Assembly (NCBI GenBank): GCA_026713865.1 | Contig: JAPONQ010000042.1 | Location: forward strand, 39,973-103,972 | Reading direction: 5' to 3' | Source: Chloroflexota bacterium | GTDB taxonomy: Bacteria > Chloroflexota > Dehalococcoidia > UBA2979 | DNA length: 64,000 nt | In this document: in pieces, positions 8,062 through 16,017 of the stretch | Layout: each line of letters begins with the position of its first letter | How positions within the stretch are numbered: position 1 is the stretch's first letter | The notes under the pieces: generated by a model | Databases searched by the model: none | What the model saw: the letters and a program-made list of their open reading frames with translations, nothing else | Told to the model about the DNA's origin: nothing | Position numbers and translations under genes: made by a program

Positions 8062-10389
8062 CTAGTCGGCGAGGCGGCCGAGGGCGCGCAGCACGCGCTC
8101 GGGCGTCGCCGGCATCTCCGCCACGCGCACGCCGAGCGCGTCGTGGATGGCGTTGGCGATCGCCGCTCCCCCCGCCGTGATCGAGGGCTCGCCGACGCCG
8201 CGCGCGCCGTAGGGCCCCTCCTCCGACGGTACCTCGACGATCACCGAATCGATGTCGGGCGTGTCGGCGGCCGTCGGCATCCGGTAGTCGAGCAACCCGG
8301 CGTTCCGCAGGTGACCCTCGTCGTCGTAGAGGTACTCCTCGGAGAGGCCGATCCCGATCCCCATACCCGTGCCGCCCTCCATCTGTCCCTCCACGGAGAG
8401 GGGGTTGATGGCGTAGCCGGCGTCCTGCACGGTCGCCCAGCGCGTGAGCGTGATGTTGCCGCTCACCGTGTCCACCTCCAGCTCGGCCAGCTGCGCGGTG
8501 AATCCCGGCGCCTGCACGCGCGCGGAGATCGCGCCCTTGCCGACTATCGGCGTGTAGAGCGAGCCGAAGCCCGTCGTGATCGCGGCGAGCCGGCGGAACG
8601 TGAGCGCGCGGTCCGGGGATCCGGCGACCTGTACCTCGCCCTCGGCGAGCACCATGTCCGCGGGATTCGCCTCCAGCTGGTCGGCGGCGATTGCGAACAT
8701 CTGCTCCCGCACGTCGATGGCGGCCTCGCGCAGCGCGCGTCCCATGGTGATGGTGGTCTTGGAGCCGGCCGCGATCCCCGCATAGGGTGCGGTCCGGGTG
8801 TCGCCGGTGTTCACCGAGACCGACTCGACCGGGATCGCGAGCTCCTCAGCCACGATCTGGGCGAAGCTCGTGTTCACGCCGGAGATGTCCATCACGCCGA
8901 CCACGGCGTTGAGGGTGCCGTCCGAGTTGAGCATCAGTTCGCACGAGGCCGGCTGCAGGCCGCCGAGCCAGCCCGAGACGGCCAGCCCCACGCCCACCTT
9001 CGTCGTCTCGGTCGAGCGTGCGCGGGCGGCGTCGCGCCGGGTCCAGATCGGGTGCGCGGCCGCCGCCTCGATCGTCTCGGCCATCCCGATCGACGGGAAG
9101 GGCTTCCCCGAGGCCATCAGGTCCCCGGTGCGGGCGGCGTTGCGCAGTCGCACGTCGGCCGGGTCGAGCCCGACGCCGCGCGCCATCGCGTCGATCTGCT
9201 GCTCGAGGGCGTGGGTGATGTTGTGGATGCCGGGGGCGCGGATCGCGCCGACGGAGACGTGGTTGGTCAGCACCTCGTAGCCGTCGGTGCGCAGATTCGG
9301 CCAGCGGTAGAACGACGAGATCAGCAGGGAGCCGACTGCCGCCGGCGCGCCGGGGAAGGCGCCCGCGTCGTAGATGACCGTCGCCTCGAGCGCCGTCAGG
9401 TCGCCCTCCGACGTGATGCCGCTCCGGAGCCGCACCACGGAGCCGGGGGTGGGCGTCGCCGCCAGCAGGTCCTCGCGCCTCGTGAAGACGAGCTTGACGG
9501 GGCGCTCGGCGACGAGGGCACAGGCGGTGGCGACCGTCGCGCTCTGGATCATCTTCCCGCCGAAGCCGCCGCCGAGTTCGCATCCGACGACGCGGAGCTT
9601 CGTCTCCGGGAGTTTGAAGAGCCGCATCAGTGTGTCGCGCACGTGGAACTGTCCCTGTGTCGACGTCCACACCGAGACCTCGCCGGTGGCCGCGTCGTAG
9701 GCGGCGACCGTGGCGTGTGGCTCGATGTAGCCCTGGTGGACCAGCGCCGCGCGGTAGCTGCGCTCGACCGTGAAGTCGGCCCGGGCGAAGCCTTCGTCGA
9801 GGTCGCCGCGCTCGAAGGAGACGTGCGATGCGATGTTGGTCGCCCGGCCCTCCGCCTCCTCGGAACGCACGTCGATCGTGACGTGGGCATCCTCCTCCGT
9901 GTGGTCGATGTCGGAGACCGGCGATCGCGCCAGCGGCGAGTCGGGTTCCATCGCCGCCTCCATGTCGAGGACGGCGGGCAGCATCTCGTACTCGACGTGA
10001 ACGAGCTCGGCACCCTCCTCGGCCGCCGCGTAGCTCTCGCCGAGCACGGCTGCGACCGGCTGCCCTGCGAAGACCACCTCGCGATCGGCAAAAAGCGCGT
10101 CGGCGCGGTTGGAGGCGCCTCGCGCAGGGTTGCTCCCGTCGCGGGCGGCGCGCGCGAGGTCGTCGGCGGTGACGACGGCGACCACGCCCGGATGCCCGAG
10201 TGCGGCCTCCGTGTCCAGGGCGGTGATGCGCGCGTGCGGGTGCGGGGAGAGCACCAGGCGTGCGTGAAGCATCCCCGGGAGCTGCACGTCGGCCGCGTAG
10301 ACGCTCCGGCCCGTGACCTTGTGCAGTCCCTCCAGCCGCGGCTCTCGCTCGCCGACGGCGCGGTAGCGCGGGCGCTCGATCGTGGTCAT
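8062..10389 (-). CDS. Molybdenum hydroxylase large (Mo-binding) subunit, CoxL/XdhA family
   Basis: A 775-residue catalytic subunit of the xanthine dehydrogenase/aldehyde oxidase/CO dehydrogenase family. The N-terminal 'hammerhead' domain begins with LEGLHKVTGRSVYAADV. The Mo-pterin motifs follow: GGGFGGK, a GAIRAPG loop, and a C-terminal GARGVGEPS containing the expected catalytic glutamate. I do not see the AYRCSFR loop of true form I CO dehydrogenase; the active loop reads VGAIRAPGIHN, so the substrate is more likely an aldehyde, purine or N-heterocycle. The FAD and 2Fe-2S subunit genes lie directly upstream and MocA directly downstream. Confidence 0.88.
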   Translation of the reverse strand: MTTIERPRYRAVGEREPRLEGLHKVTGRSVYAADVQLPGMLHARLVLSPHPHARITALDTEAALGHPGVVAVVTADDLARAARDGSNPARGASNRADALFADREVVFAGQPVAAVLGESYAAAEEGAELVHVEYEMLPAVLDMEAAMEPDSPLARSPVSDIDHTEEDAHVTIDVRSEEAEGRATNIASHVSFERGDLDEGFARADFTVERSYRAALVHQGYIEPHATVAAYDAATGEVSVWTSTQGQFHVRDTLMRLFKLPETKLRVVGCELGGGFGGKMIQSATVATACALVAERPVKLVFTRREDLLAATPTPGSVVRLRSGITSEGDLTALEATVIYDAGAFPGAPAAVGSLLISSFYRWPNLRTDGYEVLTNHVSVGAIRAPGIHNITHALEQQIDAMARGVGLDPADVRLRNAARTGDLMASGKPFPSIGMAETIEAAAAHPIWTRRDAARARSTETTKVGVGLAVSGWLGGLQPASCELMLNSDGTLNAVVGVMDISGVNTSFAQIVAEELAIPVESVSVNTGDTRTAPYAGIAAGSKTTITMGRALREAAIDVREQMFAIAADQLEANPADMVLAEGEVQVAGSPDRALTFRRLAAITTGFGSLYTPIVGKGAISARVQAPGFTAQLAELEVDTVSGNITLTRWATVQDAGYAINPLSVEGQMEGGTGMGIGIGLSEEYLYDDEGHLRNAGLLDYRMPTAADTPDIDSVIVEVPSEEGPYGARGVGEPSITAGGAAIANAIHDALGVRVAEMPATPERVLRALGRLAD

Positions 10390-10437
10390 GGTCTCCTCCT
10401 CAGGATCGCTCCCCGCTGCGGGGGTTCCCTGTCCACC

Positions 10438-10917
10438 TCAGTCCCGGCCGGCGGGCGCCTGCGCCACGCTCTCGATGGCATCGACGATCTTCTGGTAGCC
10501 GGTGCAGCGGCAGAGGTTGCCGGCGATGCCGTCCCGGATCTCGGCGCGCGTCGCCCCGGGAGTCCGCTCCAGGGTGGCGACGCCGGCCAGGATCATGCCG
10601 GGGATGCAGAAACCGCACTGGACCGCTCCGTGCTCGATGAAGGCACGCTGCAGGGGATGCAGCGCGCTGCCGTCGGCGAGTCCTTCGATCGTGCGAACCT
10701 CGTGACCCCCGGCCTCCGGCCAGAGCATCAGGCACGAGGTGACGATGCGGCCGTCGACCAGCATCGTGCAGGCACCGCAGTCTCCGGTCCCGCACCCCTC
10801 CTTCGCCCCGGTGAGTCGCAGATCGTCGCGCACCACCTCGAGCAGCGTGCGGTTCGGCTCGGCGAGGATCTCGTGCTCGCGCCCGTTCACTCTCAGCAGG
10901 TGCGTCTGCCTCGCCAT
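10438..10917 (-). CDS. Molybdenum hydroxylase 2Fe-2S subunit, CoxS family
   Basis: A 159-residue protein with both expected clusters. The plant-type 2Fe-2S site is C42, C47, C50 and C62; the second, all-helical 2Fe-2S site is C101, C104, C136 and C138 in QCGFC and LCRCTGY. This is the full-length small subunit that passes electrons from the Mo site to FAD. It lies between the FAD subunit gene and the Mo subunit gene. Confidence 0.92.
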   Translation of the reverse strand: MARQTHLLRVNGREHEILAEPNRTLLEVVRDDLRLTGAKEGCGTGDCGACTMLVDGRIVTSCLMLWPEAGGHEVRTIEGLADGSALHPLQRAFIEHGAVQCGFCIPGMILAGVATLERTPGATRAEIRDGIAGNLCRCTGYQKIVDAIESVAQAPAGRD

Positions 10918-10942
10918 CGCGACCCCTCCCCGGTGAGCCCGG

Positions 10943-11809
10943 CTACCCGAGCGCCCGCTCGGCGGAGCGGAGCACGCTCGCGCTCGTCATCTTCTCGACC
11001 AGGTAGCGCCGGAAGGCGACCGTCCCGCGGACGTCGTCGATCGGGGTGGCCTCGGACGCCGCGATGCGCCCGGCCTCGGCGGCGACCTCCCCGCTGACCG
11101 CGCGCCCGATGAGCGACCGCTCGGCCCGGACGGCGCGAATCACGGTGGGGGCGACCGCGCCGAGCGCGATCCGCGCCGCCGCGACGACGCCGCCGTCGAT
11201 GGTGAGCTGGGTGCTCACGCCGACCACGGCGATGTCCATCACCTTGCGGGGCGTGTGGCGCTCGTAGTGCGAACCGGAACCCGGGGGCGGCGTCGGCACG
11301 ACGAAGGCGGTGACGATCTCGCCGGGCTCGAGCGTGGTCCGGCCCGGGCCGGACCAGAGCTCCTCCACGGCGATCTCGCGCTCGCCGCCGACGCCGGCGA
11401 TCTGCGCGCGCGCCGAGAGTGCGACCAGCGGCGGGCTCGTATCGGCCGAGGGCGCCGCGTTGCAGACGTTGCCGCCGATCGTCGCGGCGTTGCGGGTCTG
11501 GTAGGAGCCGACGACGGCCGCGCCGTCGGCGAGGGCGGAGAATCTCTCGCGGACGGCCGCGTGGTCGGCGACCTCCTGCATCGTCGCGCGGGCGCCGACC
11601 CGGAGCGATCCGTCCCCGGCCAGGCCGACGCCGTCGAGCTCGGCGATGCCGGCGAGCGAGACCAGCGCAGCGGGCCGGAGGTGCCCCTCCTTCACCTGCA
11701 CGAGCAGATCGGTGCCGCCCCCGAGCGGGCGTGCTCCCTCGCCCAGGGAGCGCAGCGTTCTCACGGCCTCGGCCAGCGACGTCGGCCGCGCATAATCGAA
11801 GTGCCGCAT
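10943..11809 (-). CDS. Molybdenum hydroxylase FAD-binding subunit, CoxM family
   Basis: A 288-residue flavoprotein of the PCMH-type FAD family. It begins MRHFDYARPTSLAEAV and has the two FAD-binding motifs GGGTDLLVQVK (about residues 33-43) and TIGGNVCNAAPSADT. The C-terminal CO_deh_flav_C domain ends at VLRSAERALG. The start at 11809 matches the family; an upstream in-frame ATG adds 31 residues with no similarity. It is the first gene of the operon coxM-coxS-coxL-mocA-MBL. Confidence 0.9.
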   Translation of the reverse strand: MRHFDYARPTSLAEAVRTLRSLGEGARPLGGGTDLLVQVKEGHLRPAALVSLAGIAELDGVGLAGDGSLRVGARATMQEVADHAAVRERFSALADGAAVVGSYQTRNAATIGGNVCNAAPSADTSPPLVALSARAQIAGVGGEREIAVEELWSGPGRTTLEPGEIVTAFVVPTPPPGSGSHYERHTPRKVMDIAVVGVSTQLTIDGGVVAAARIALGAVAPTVIRAVRAERSLIGRAVSGEVAAEAGRIAASEATPIDDVRGTVAFRRYLVEKMTSASVLRSAERALG

Positions 11810-11852
11810 GGCGTTCCCCCGGTCGCAGCTCTCGCAGGCGCCGCGCGCCAGT

Positions 11853-12263
11853 CTACCCCGCGCTGTCTCTCTCCGGCTCGACCCGCGCGCGCCAGCCCGC
11901 AAGCGCGTTGCGAACGGCGGCGGCAGCGAGCACGGAGCAGTGGAGCTTCGAGCGGGGCAGGCCGCCCACGGCCGCCGCGTAGTCCTCGCGCGTCAGTGCC
12001 TCCGCCTCCTCGACCGTGGCCCCCGGGAGCAGCTCGGTCGCGGCGGAGGAGGTCCCGATCGTGGCCGGACAGCCGGAGGAGAGGAAGGATGCGGCTATCA
12101 CGCGCCCGCTCTCGATGCGCAGGAAGAGCCGGAGCGAGTCACCGCAGACGGGGTTGGTGACGTACGCGCTGGCGTCGGCGTCGGACATCTCGCCGGCGTT
12201 GCGGGGGTGCTCAAAGTGGTCGATCAGCGTCGTGCTGTAGTGCTCGGCATCCACGCGCCCCAT
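11853..12263 (-). CDS. IscU/NifU N-terminal Fe-S cluster scaffold
   Basis: A 136-residue scaffold protein with the three cluster ligands C40 (NPVCGD), C65 (SSGCPAT) and C109 (LHCS), and the conserved aspartate D42. It should assemble 2Fe-2S or 4Fe-4S clusters delivered by a cysteine desulfurase. No iscS/sufS or other suf gene is nearby. The start at 12263 begins MGRVDAEHYSTTLIDHFEHP, typical of the family. It is separate from the preceding MidA-like gene by about 50 bp and may be cotranscribed with it. Confidence 0.88.
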   Translation of the reverse strand: MGRVDAEHYSTTLIDHFEHPRNAGEMSDADASAYVTNPVCGDSLRLFLRIESGRVIAASFLSSGCPATIGTSSAATELLPGATVEEAEALTREDYAAAVGGLPRSKLHCSVLAAAAVRNALAGWRARVEPERDSAG

Positions 12264-12314
12264 TGTCGCACGCCGAGGAGGGGGCACCGCTGCGGCCGCG
12301 AGCCGCGTGCGCCC

Positions 12315-13541
12315 TCACGAGGACGTCGGGACTGCCCGCAGGCAGCGCAGGGAGGCCAGCGGTGCCCGCCGCGCCGCGACGAGCACGCGCACGCGCCCGA
12401 GGCCGGCGGGATCGACGAGCACCTCGGCGGACCGCCTCAGGCGCGCGTAGGCGGCGACGTCGCCGGGCATCTGTGACCGGGCGGCGGCCACCGCCTCCCC
12501 CAGCCCCAGAGCGATCAGCGCCGTCGCCTGCGGTACGGTCGCGGCGGCAGCGAGGCCCTCGTCCTCGAACGCTCGCGCGAGCGCTCCGAGGTCGACATGA
12601 GCTGTGAGATCCGCGAGTCCGGGCCGCGCGAGCGGATCCGGCTGGGGGATGTGGTCGCGGAACGCCATCAGTGTCCCGTCGCGCCGCCAGGGGGCGTAGA
12701 GCTCGGCGCTCTCGTATCCGTAGTCCAGCGTGAGCACGTAGCCGCGTCCGAGCCGCCGGGAGAGGCTGCGGGCGACGGCCGTTGCCGCGAGCGAGAGTTC
12801 CTGCCGGCAGCCGGCGGCGGGCCCCAGTCCCAGCCGGTCGAGATGGTGGGAGAGCTCGGGTGTCGACGGCGCGCCTGGCTCGAGCGCGAGGCCGCCGTCC
12901 GGCCGGCGCCGCACGTGCCACTCGATGAGTGCCTCCGGCTCGGCATCGTCGCTGGCCGCGCGGCCGATGAGATGGACGGGCAGGGCGTCGAAGAACTCGT
13001 TGGAGTAGATGACGCCCGTGATCGCCTCCGGCTCCGCGAGCCACTCATCGAGCAGCGCGTGGCGCGCTGGCAGTCCGCGCTGGGCGAGCGCCGCGCGTTG
13101 CTCCTCCACGCGGCGCGGAAAGCCGTCGAGGAGCACCGGGCGTAGCGCGGCGAAGCAGTCGGCGTGGTGCTCGCGGAGCGCGTGGAGGACGGAGACCGCG
13201 AGCGCGCCCGAGCCCGCCCCGACCTCGATCAGATCGAAGCGGTCCGGACATCCGAGGAGATCCCAGCACTCCGCGATCTGCCCTGCCCACAGCAGGCCGA
13301 AGACGGGATGCACCTCCGGCGAGCTCTCGTAGTCTCCGCGGGAGCCCCAGCCGAGCCCGGCCCGGGCGTAGTAGCCGTGTTCGGGATGGCCGAGCGCGAG
13401 CTCCATGAAGCGGGCGAAGGGGATCGAGCCGCCGGCCTCGTCGATCGCATCCTCGACGTCGAGTGCCGCGGGGGTGGGCGGCTCTGCGCTCGCCCGGCGG
13501 CCGCCGCCGGCCGGCGTCCGCGGGGCGCCGGCGTCGCTCAT
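12315..13541 (-). CDS. MidA/NDUFAF7-family SAM-dependent methyltransferase
   Basis: A 408-residue protein of the DUF185/MidA family. Family marks are IPFARFMELALGHPEHGYYA near residue 38, the GDYESSPEVHPVFG stretch, and the SAM-binding IEVGAGSGALA. Mitochondrial homologues methylate an arginine of complex I; bacterial members are thought to be protein methyltransferases. The start at 13541 has a TACCAT hexamer six bases upstream, so its mRNA may be leaderless. Confidence 0.85.
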   Translation of the reverse strand: MSDAGAPRTPAGGGRRASAEPPTPAALDVEDAIDEAGGSIPFARFMELALGHPEHGYYARAGLGWGSRGDYESSPEVHPVFGLLWAGQIAECWDLLGCPDRFDLIEVGAGSGALAVSVLHALREHHADCFAALRPVLLDGFPRRVEEQRAALAQRGLPARHALLDEWLAEPEAITGVIYSNEFFDALPVHLIGRAASDDAEPEALIEWHVRRRPDGGLALEPGAPSTPELSHHLDRLGLGPAAGCRQELSLAATAVARSLSRRLGRGYVLTLDYGYESAELYAPWRRDGTLMAFRDHIPQPDPLARPGLADLTAHVDLGALARAFEDEGLAAAATVPQATALIALGLGEAVAAARSQMPGDVAAYARLRRSAEVLVDPAGLGRVRVLVAARRAPLASLRCLRAVPTSS

Positions 13542-13547
13542 GCGCCG

Positions 13548-13553
13548 ATGGTA
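13548..13553 (-). promoter_or_regulatory. Putative leaderless -10 element (TACCAT)
   Basis: Minus-strand TACCAT lies exactly six bases before the ATG at 13541. The three bases just upstream are TGA, so this also resembles an extended -10 box. Confidence 0.45.
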
Positions 13554-13606
13554 TCAGCGACCGCGCGCGGCGAGCAGGCCGGTTCGGCCCGCCGTGCCGG
13601 CGCGCC

Positions 13607-14542
13607 CTACGGGCGTGTCGAGCGTGCCCGCTCGCGCTCGTGGGCGCGAGCCGTTCGCAGGGCCTCGGCGACGGCGTGCGCATCGGGCGCCGCGGGGCGG
13701 TGGCGAACGTAGGCCTCGAGGTCGGGGATCGCGTCGGCATAGCGCTCCGAGCGCTCGCGCAGCAGTCCGCGCTCGCGGATGCCGTCGAGATCCCAGGGGA
13801 AGAGCGCGAGCTGCAGCTCGAGCGCGCGCCCGCGACGCTCCTCGTCGCCCTCCTCGAGCGCCAGCGCCTTCAGCGTCAGGATCATTCGCTGCAGCACCTG
13901 CCGCGCGGTGATCGCGGCCAGCATGTGCGGAGAGGCGCCGGTGCGTCCTCCGTAGATCCTCCGCACCATCGCCCGGCAGTCGGTGGCCGAGAGCAGGCGC
14001 CCCCCGGCGAAGACGTCGACGAGGGTCGTCGTGCCGGCGTCCCCGGCGGCCTCCTCGCTCCCCTCGGGCGGCGGCTCCGCTCCCGGCGGTGGAGGCGCGC
14101 CGAGGCGCGCGATGACGTGGCCGGGCAGGCCCACGACATCGGTCGGCAGGCCGGCTCGCCGCCCCACCTCCGCGTAGAGCAGCGCCAGGGTGACCGGCAT
14201 CCCCCGGCGCGCGTCGAGGACGCCCGAGAGCAGCAGCGCCTCCACCGAACCGGAACGCTGCTCGTCGCCGTGGAAGCCGAGCTCATCGAAGAGCAGCTCG
14301 TGGAGCGGCGCGGCGCGGGCGGGGAGTGGGTCGCCGGCGGTCGCCGCCAGGCGGCGGCGAGCCTCCTCGCTGATGCGGGCGATGCGTTGCTCGTAGGCGT
14401 GCACGTCGAGGTCCGGGTGCTCGGCCAGCGCGATGAGCAGGGCGCCGCGCGCGAGCGGCACGTCGTCGGGGGCTCCGTCGGTGACGGTCCGGAACGTCGC
14501 GCAGGCATCCTGGAAGGCGCGCTCCCCGCCTGCGCTGCTCAC
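13607..14542 (-). CDS. SirB1-family protein: transglutaminase-like domain plus TPR
   Basis: A 311-residue protein of the SirB1/Transglut_core2 family. The conserved core includes LHELLFDELGF, RRGMPVTLALLYAEVGRRAGL and VGLPGHVIAR. A C-terminal helical TPR-like part (about 215-300) contains RERSERYADAIPDLEAYVRHRP. The canonical catalytic cysteine of transglutaminases is not evident, as is usual for this family, so the biochemical role is unknown. It starts 4 bp inside the end of the plsY-like gene. Confidence 0.8.
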   Translation of the reverse strand: MSSAGGERAFQDACATFRTVTDGAPDDVPLARGALLIALAEHPDLDVHAYEQRIARISEEARRRLAATAGDPLPARAAPLHELLFDELGFHGDEQRSGSVEALLLSGVLDARRGMPVTLALLYAEVGRRAGLPTDVVGLPGHVIARLGAPPPPGAEPPPEGSEEAAGDAGTTTLVDVFAGGRLLSATDCRAMVRRIYGGRTGASPHMLAAITARQVLQRMILTLKALALEEGDEERRGRALELQLALFPWDLDGIRERGLLRERSERYADAIPDLEAYVRHRPAAPDAHAVAEALRTARAHERERARSTRP

Positions 14543-15165
14543 CGGCCCCGGCCCATCGGTGTCGTGTCCTCCTGCTGTGGCCGCGAGAGGGAGAATCCCT
14601 CGGCCATCCCGATCTTGATCATCGTCACGAGGACCAGCAGGATCGCGCCGGCAACGCGGGTATGGGGCTCGCCGACGGCGTACGCGATCGGCGCGAAGGC
14701 GAGCAGCGCGATCATCCCGCCCGCCCGCCGCGAGTTAAGTACCAGGGAGAGGGCGAGCGCGCCGGTCGTCGCGATCAACCCGGTCAGGGGCGAGAGCGCG
14801 TAGAGCGCGCCCGTGGCCGGCGCCGTTCCGTTGCCGCCGTGGAAGCGCAGGAAGAGCGAGTAGTCGTGTCCGGCGACGGCGGCGAGGCCGGCCGTGATCG
14901 CGCCGACGTCCCCGACCCCGGCGACGTAGGCGATTCCCACCGCGGCCGATCCCTTGGCGATATCGATCACACCCACCACCAGGCCGGCGCGCCGCCCGAC
15001 GCTGTCGATCACGTTCATCGTGCCGGGGTTGCCGGATCCGATCGTGCGGATGTCCTGCCCGGTCAGCCGGTGCACGAGCAGGTAGGACGTCGGGAAGGAG
15101 CCGATGAGATAGGCGACTACGAGGACGACGGCCAGCGTCACGACGGCCTCCCGCGCCGCGATCAT
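14539..15165 (-). CDS. plsY: PlsY-like glycerol-3-phosphate acyltransferase
   Basis: A 208-residue membrane protein with several hydrophobic segments and PlsY motifs: LIGSFPTSYLLVHRLTG at the N-terminus, the phosphate-binding-type GSGNPGTMNV, and a third motif GGNGTAPATG after GHDYSLFLRF. PlsY makes lysophosphatidate from acyl-phosphate and glycerol-3-phosphate at the inner membrane face. The third motif is usually GGKGVAT; here the lysine is asparagine, so this is a divergent member. It overlaps the SirB1-like gene by 4 bp. Confidence 0.78.
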   Translation of the reverse strand: MIAAREAVVTLAVVLVVAYLIGSFPTSYLLVHRLTGQDIRTIGSGNPGTMNVIDSVGRRAGLVVGVIDIAKGSAAVGIAYVAGVGDVGAITAGLAAVAGHDYSLFLRFHGGNGTAPATGALYALSPLTGLIATTGALALSLVLNSRRAGGMIALLAFAPIAYAVGEPHTRVAGAILLVLVTMIKIGMAEGFSLSRPQQEDTTPMGRGR

Positions 15166-15276
15166 ACGGAGGCGCCGTCGGTCAGTACAACATCGGCGGC
15201 GGGCCGGCCGCCGGTCGTCGAGCGGAATCGGGCCGTGGGCCCGGGCGCGGAGGGTCCGCCGCAGCTCGGTGGCGGA

Positions 15277-15717
15277 CTAGGGGAGGTCGCCGCTCGGTTC
15301 GGCGTCCGGCGCTCCGCCGGGCATCCCGTCGGGCGTGTGGTCGGGCGGTTCGTCCGGCGCCCCGCCTGCGCGTTCCCGGCTCTCGCTGGGCCGGAGTTCC
15401 ATCAGCTCCTCGATCTGTGCGAGTTCGCGTGCGAGCACGGCCGCGCCGCCGTTCACGCAGAGCGCGGCGAGCCACCGCGGAATGTGCAGATACGACCACG
15501 GCACGTCGCCCACGCGGACGGCGGCGACGAGGCCGGGGACGACCTCCCGGGGCGTCAGCGTGCGCGGATCGAGCGAGACGTGGTCGAGCACGCCCGCCAG
15601 CTCGTCACCGTGCTCGGCCCGGCGGCGAAGCTCGGCGGCGAGACGTCCGAGCAGGGCCCCGGCGACGGCGGCGAGCACGATCCACAGCGTCGACGAGAGC
15701 CACCTGAGCACGATCAC
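15277..15717 (-). CDS. Hypothetical protein with N-terminal membrane segment
   Basis: A 146-residue protein. Residues 1-27 form one hydrophobic helix (LRWLSSTLWIVLAAVAGALL), followed by a charged helix, a middle part with VPWSYLHIPRWLAALCVNGG, and a proline/glycine/aspartate-rich tail from about 110. I do not recognise a family. It probably faces the cytosol or cell surface from a single anchor. Confidence 0.5.
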   Translation of the reverse strand: MIVLRWLSSTLWIVLAAVAGALLGRLAAELRRRAEHGDELAGVLDHVSLDPRTLTPREVVPGLVAAVRVGDVPWSYLHIPRWLAALCVNGGAAVLARELAQIEELMELRPSESRERAGGAPDEPPDHTPDGMPGGAPDAEPSGDLP

Positions 15718-16017
15718 AGCTCCATCGGGCGGCGCGGGCGGGCCTTCCGCCGGCGACCGCCCGCACCGTAGGCGAGCGCCCCCTGCGGGTCAACGGCCCG
15801 GGGCAGGGCGGGCGCGCCGCGCCCCGGCATCCCTGCCGGCGGCGCCCCGGTGCGCTATGCTGCCCGACGGTCGGCCTTCCATCTCTCTGGGCTCCGGCGG
15901 AGCCGCTTCCCGGCCGCTGCTCGTGGCTGCGAGCCGGGCATCCGCCTCGAGGACGAGACCGGCTCTCACACTCTCCCGGGCGGTCCTCGTCACAGCGGGC
16001 CGCGCGGCGACGCCGGG
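15718..16017. other. Intergenic region, 300 bp
   Basis: It lies between the divergent hypothetical membrane gene (minus) and the MFS gene (plus). A TATGCT hexamer at about 15854-15859 resembles -10 boxes seen before other genes here. The MFS frame is open from an ATG at 15850, but its first 56 codons lack any membrane or family similarity. Confidence 0.35.

Noticed and set aside
7963..11097. A 1044-codon open frame on the plus strand opposite the molybdenum hydroxylase genes
   Set aside because: It is antisense to three well-supported genes with intact motifs. Its translation is arginine/glycine/histidine-rich without domains, as expected in very GC-rich DNA where stop codons are rare.
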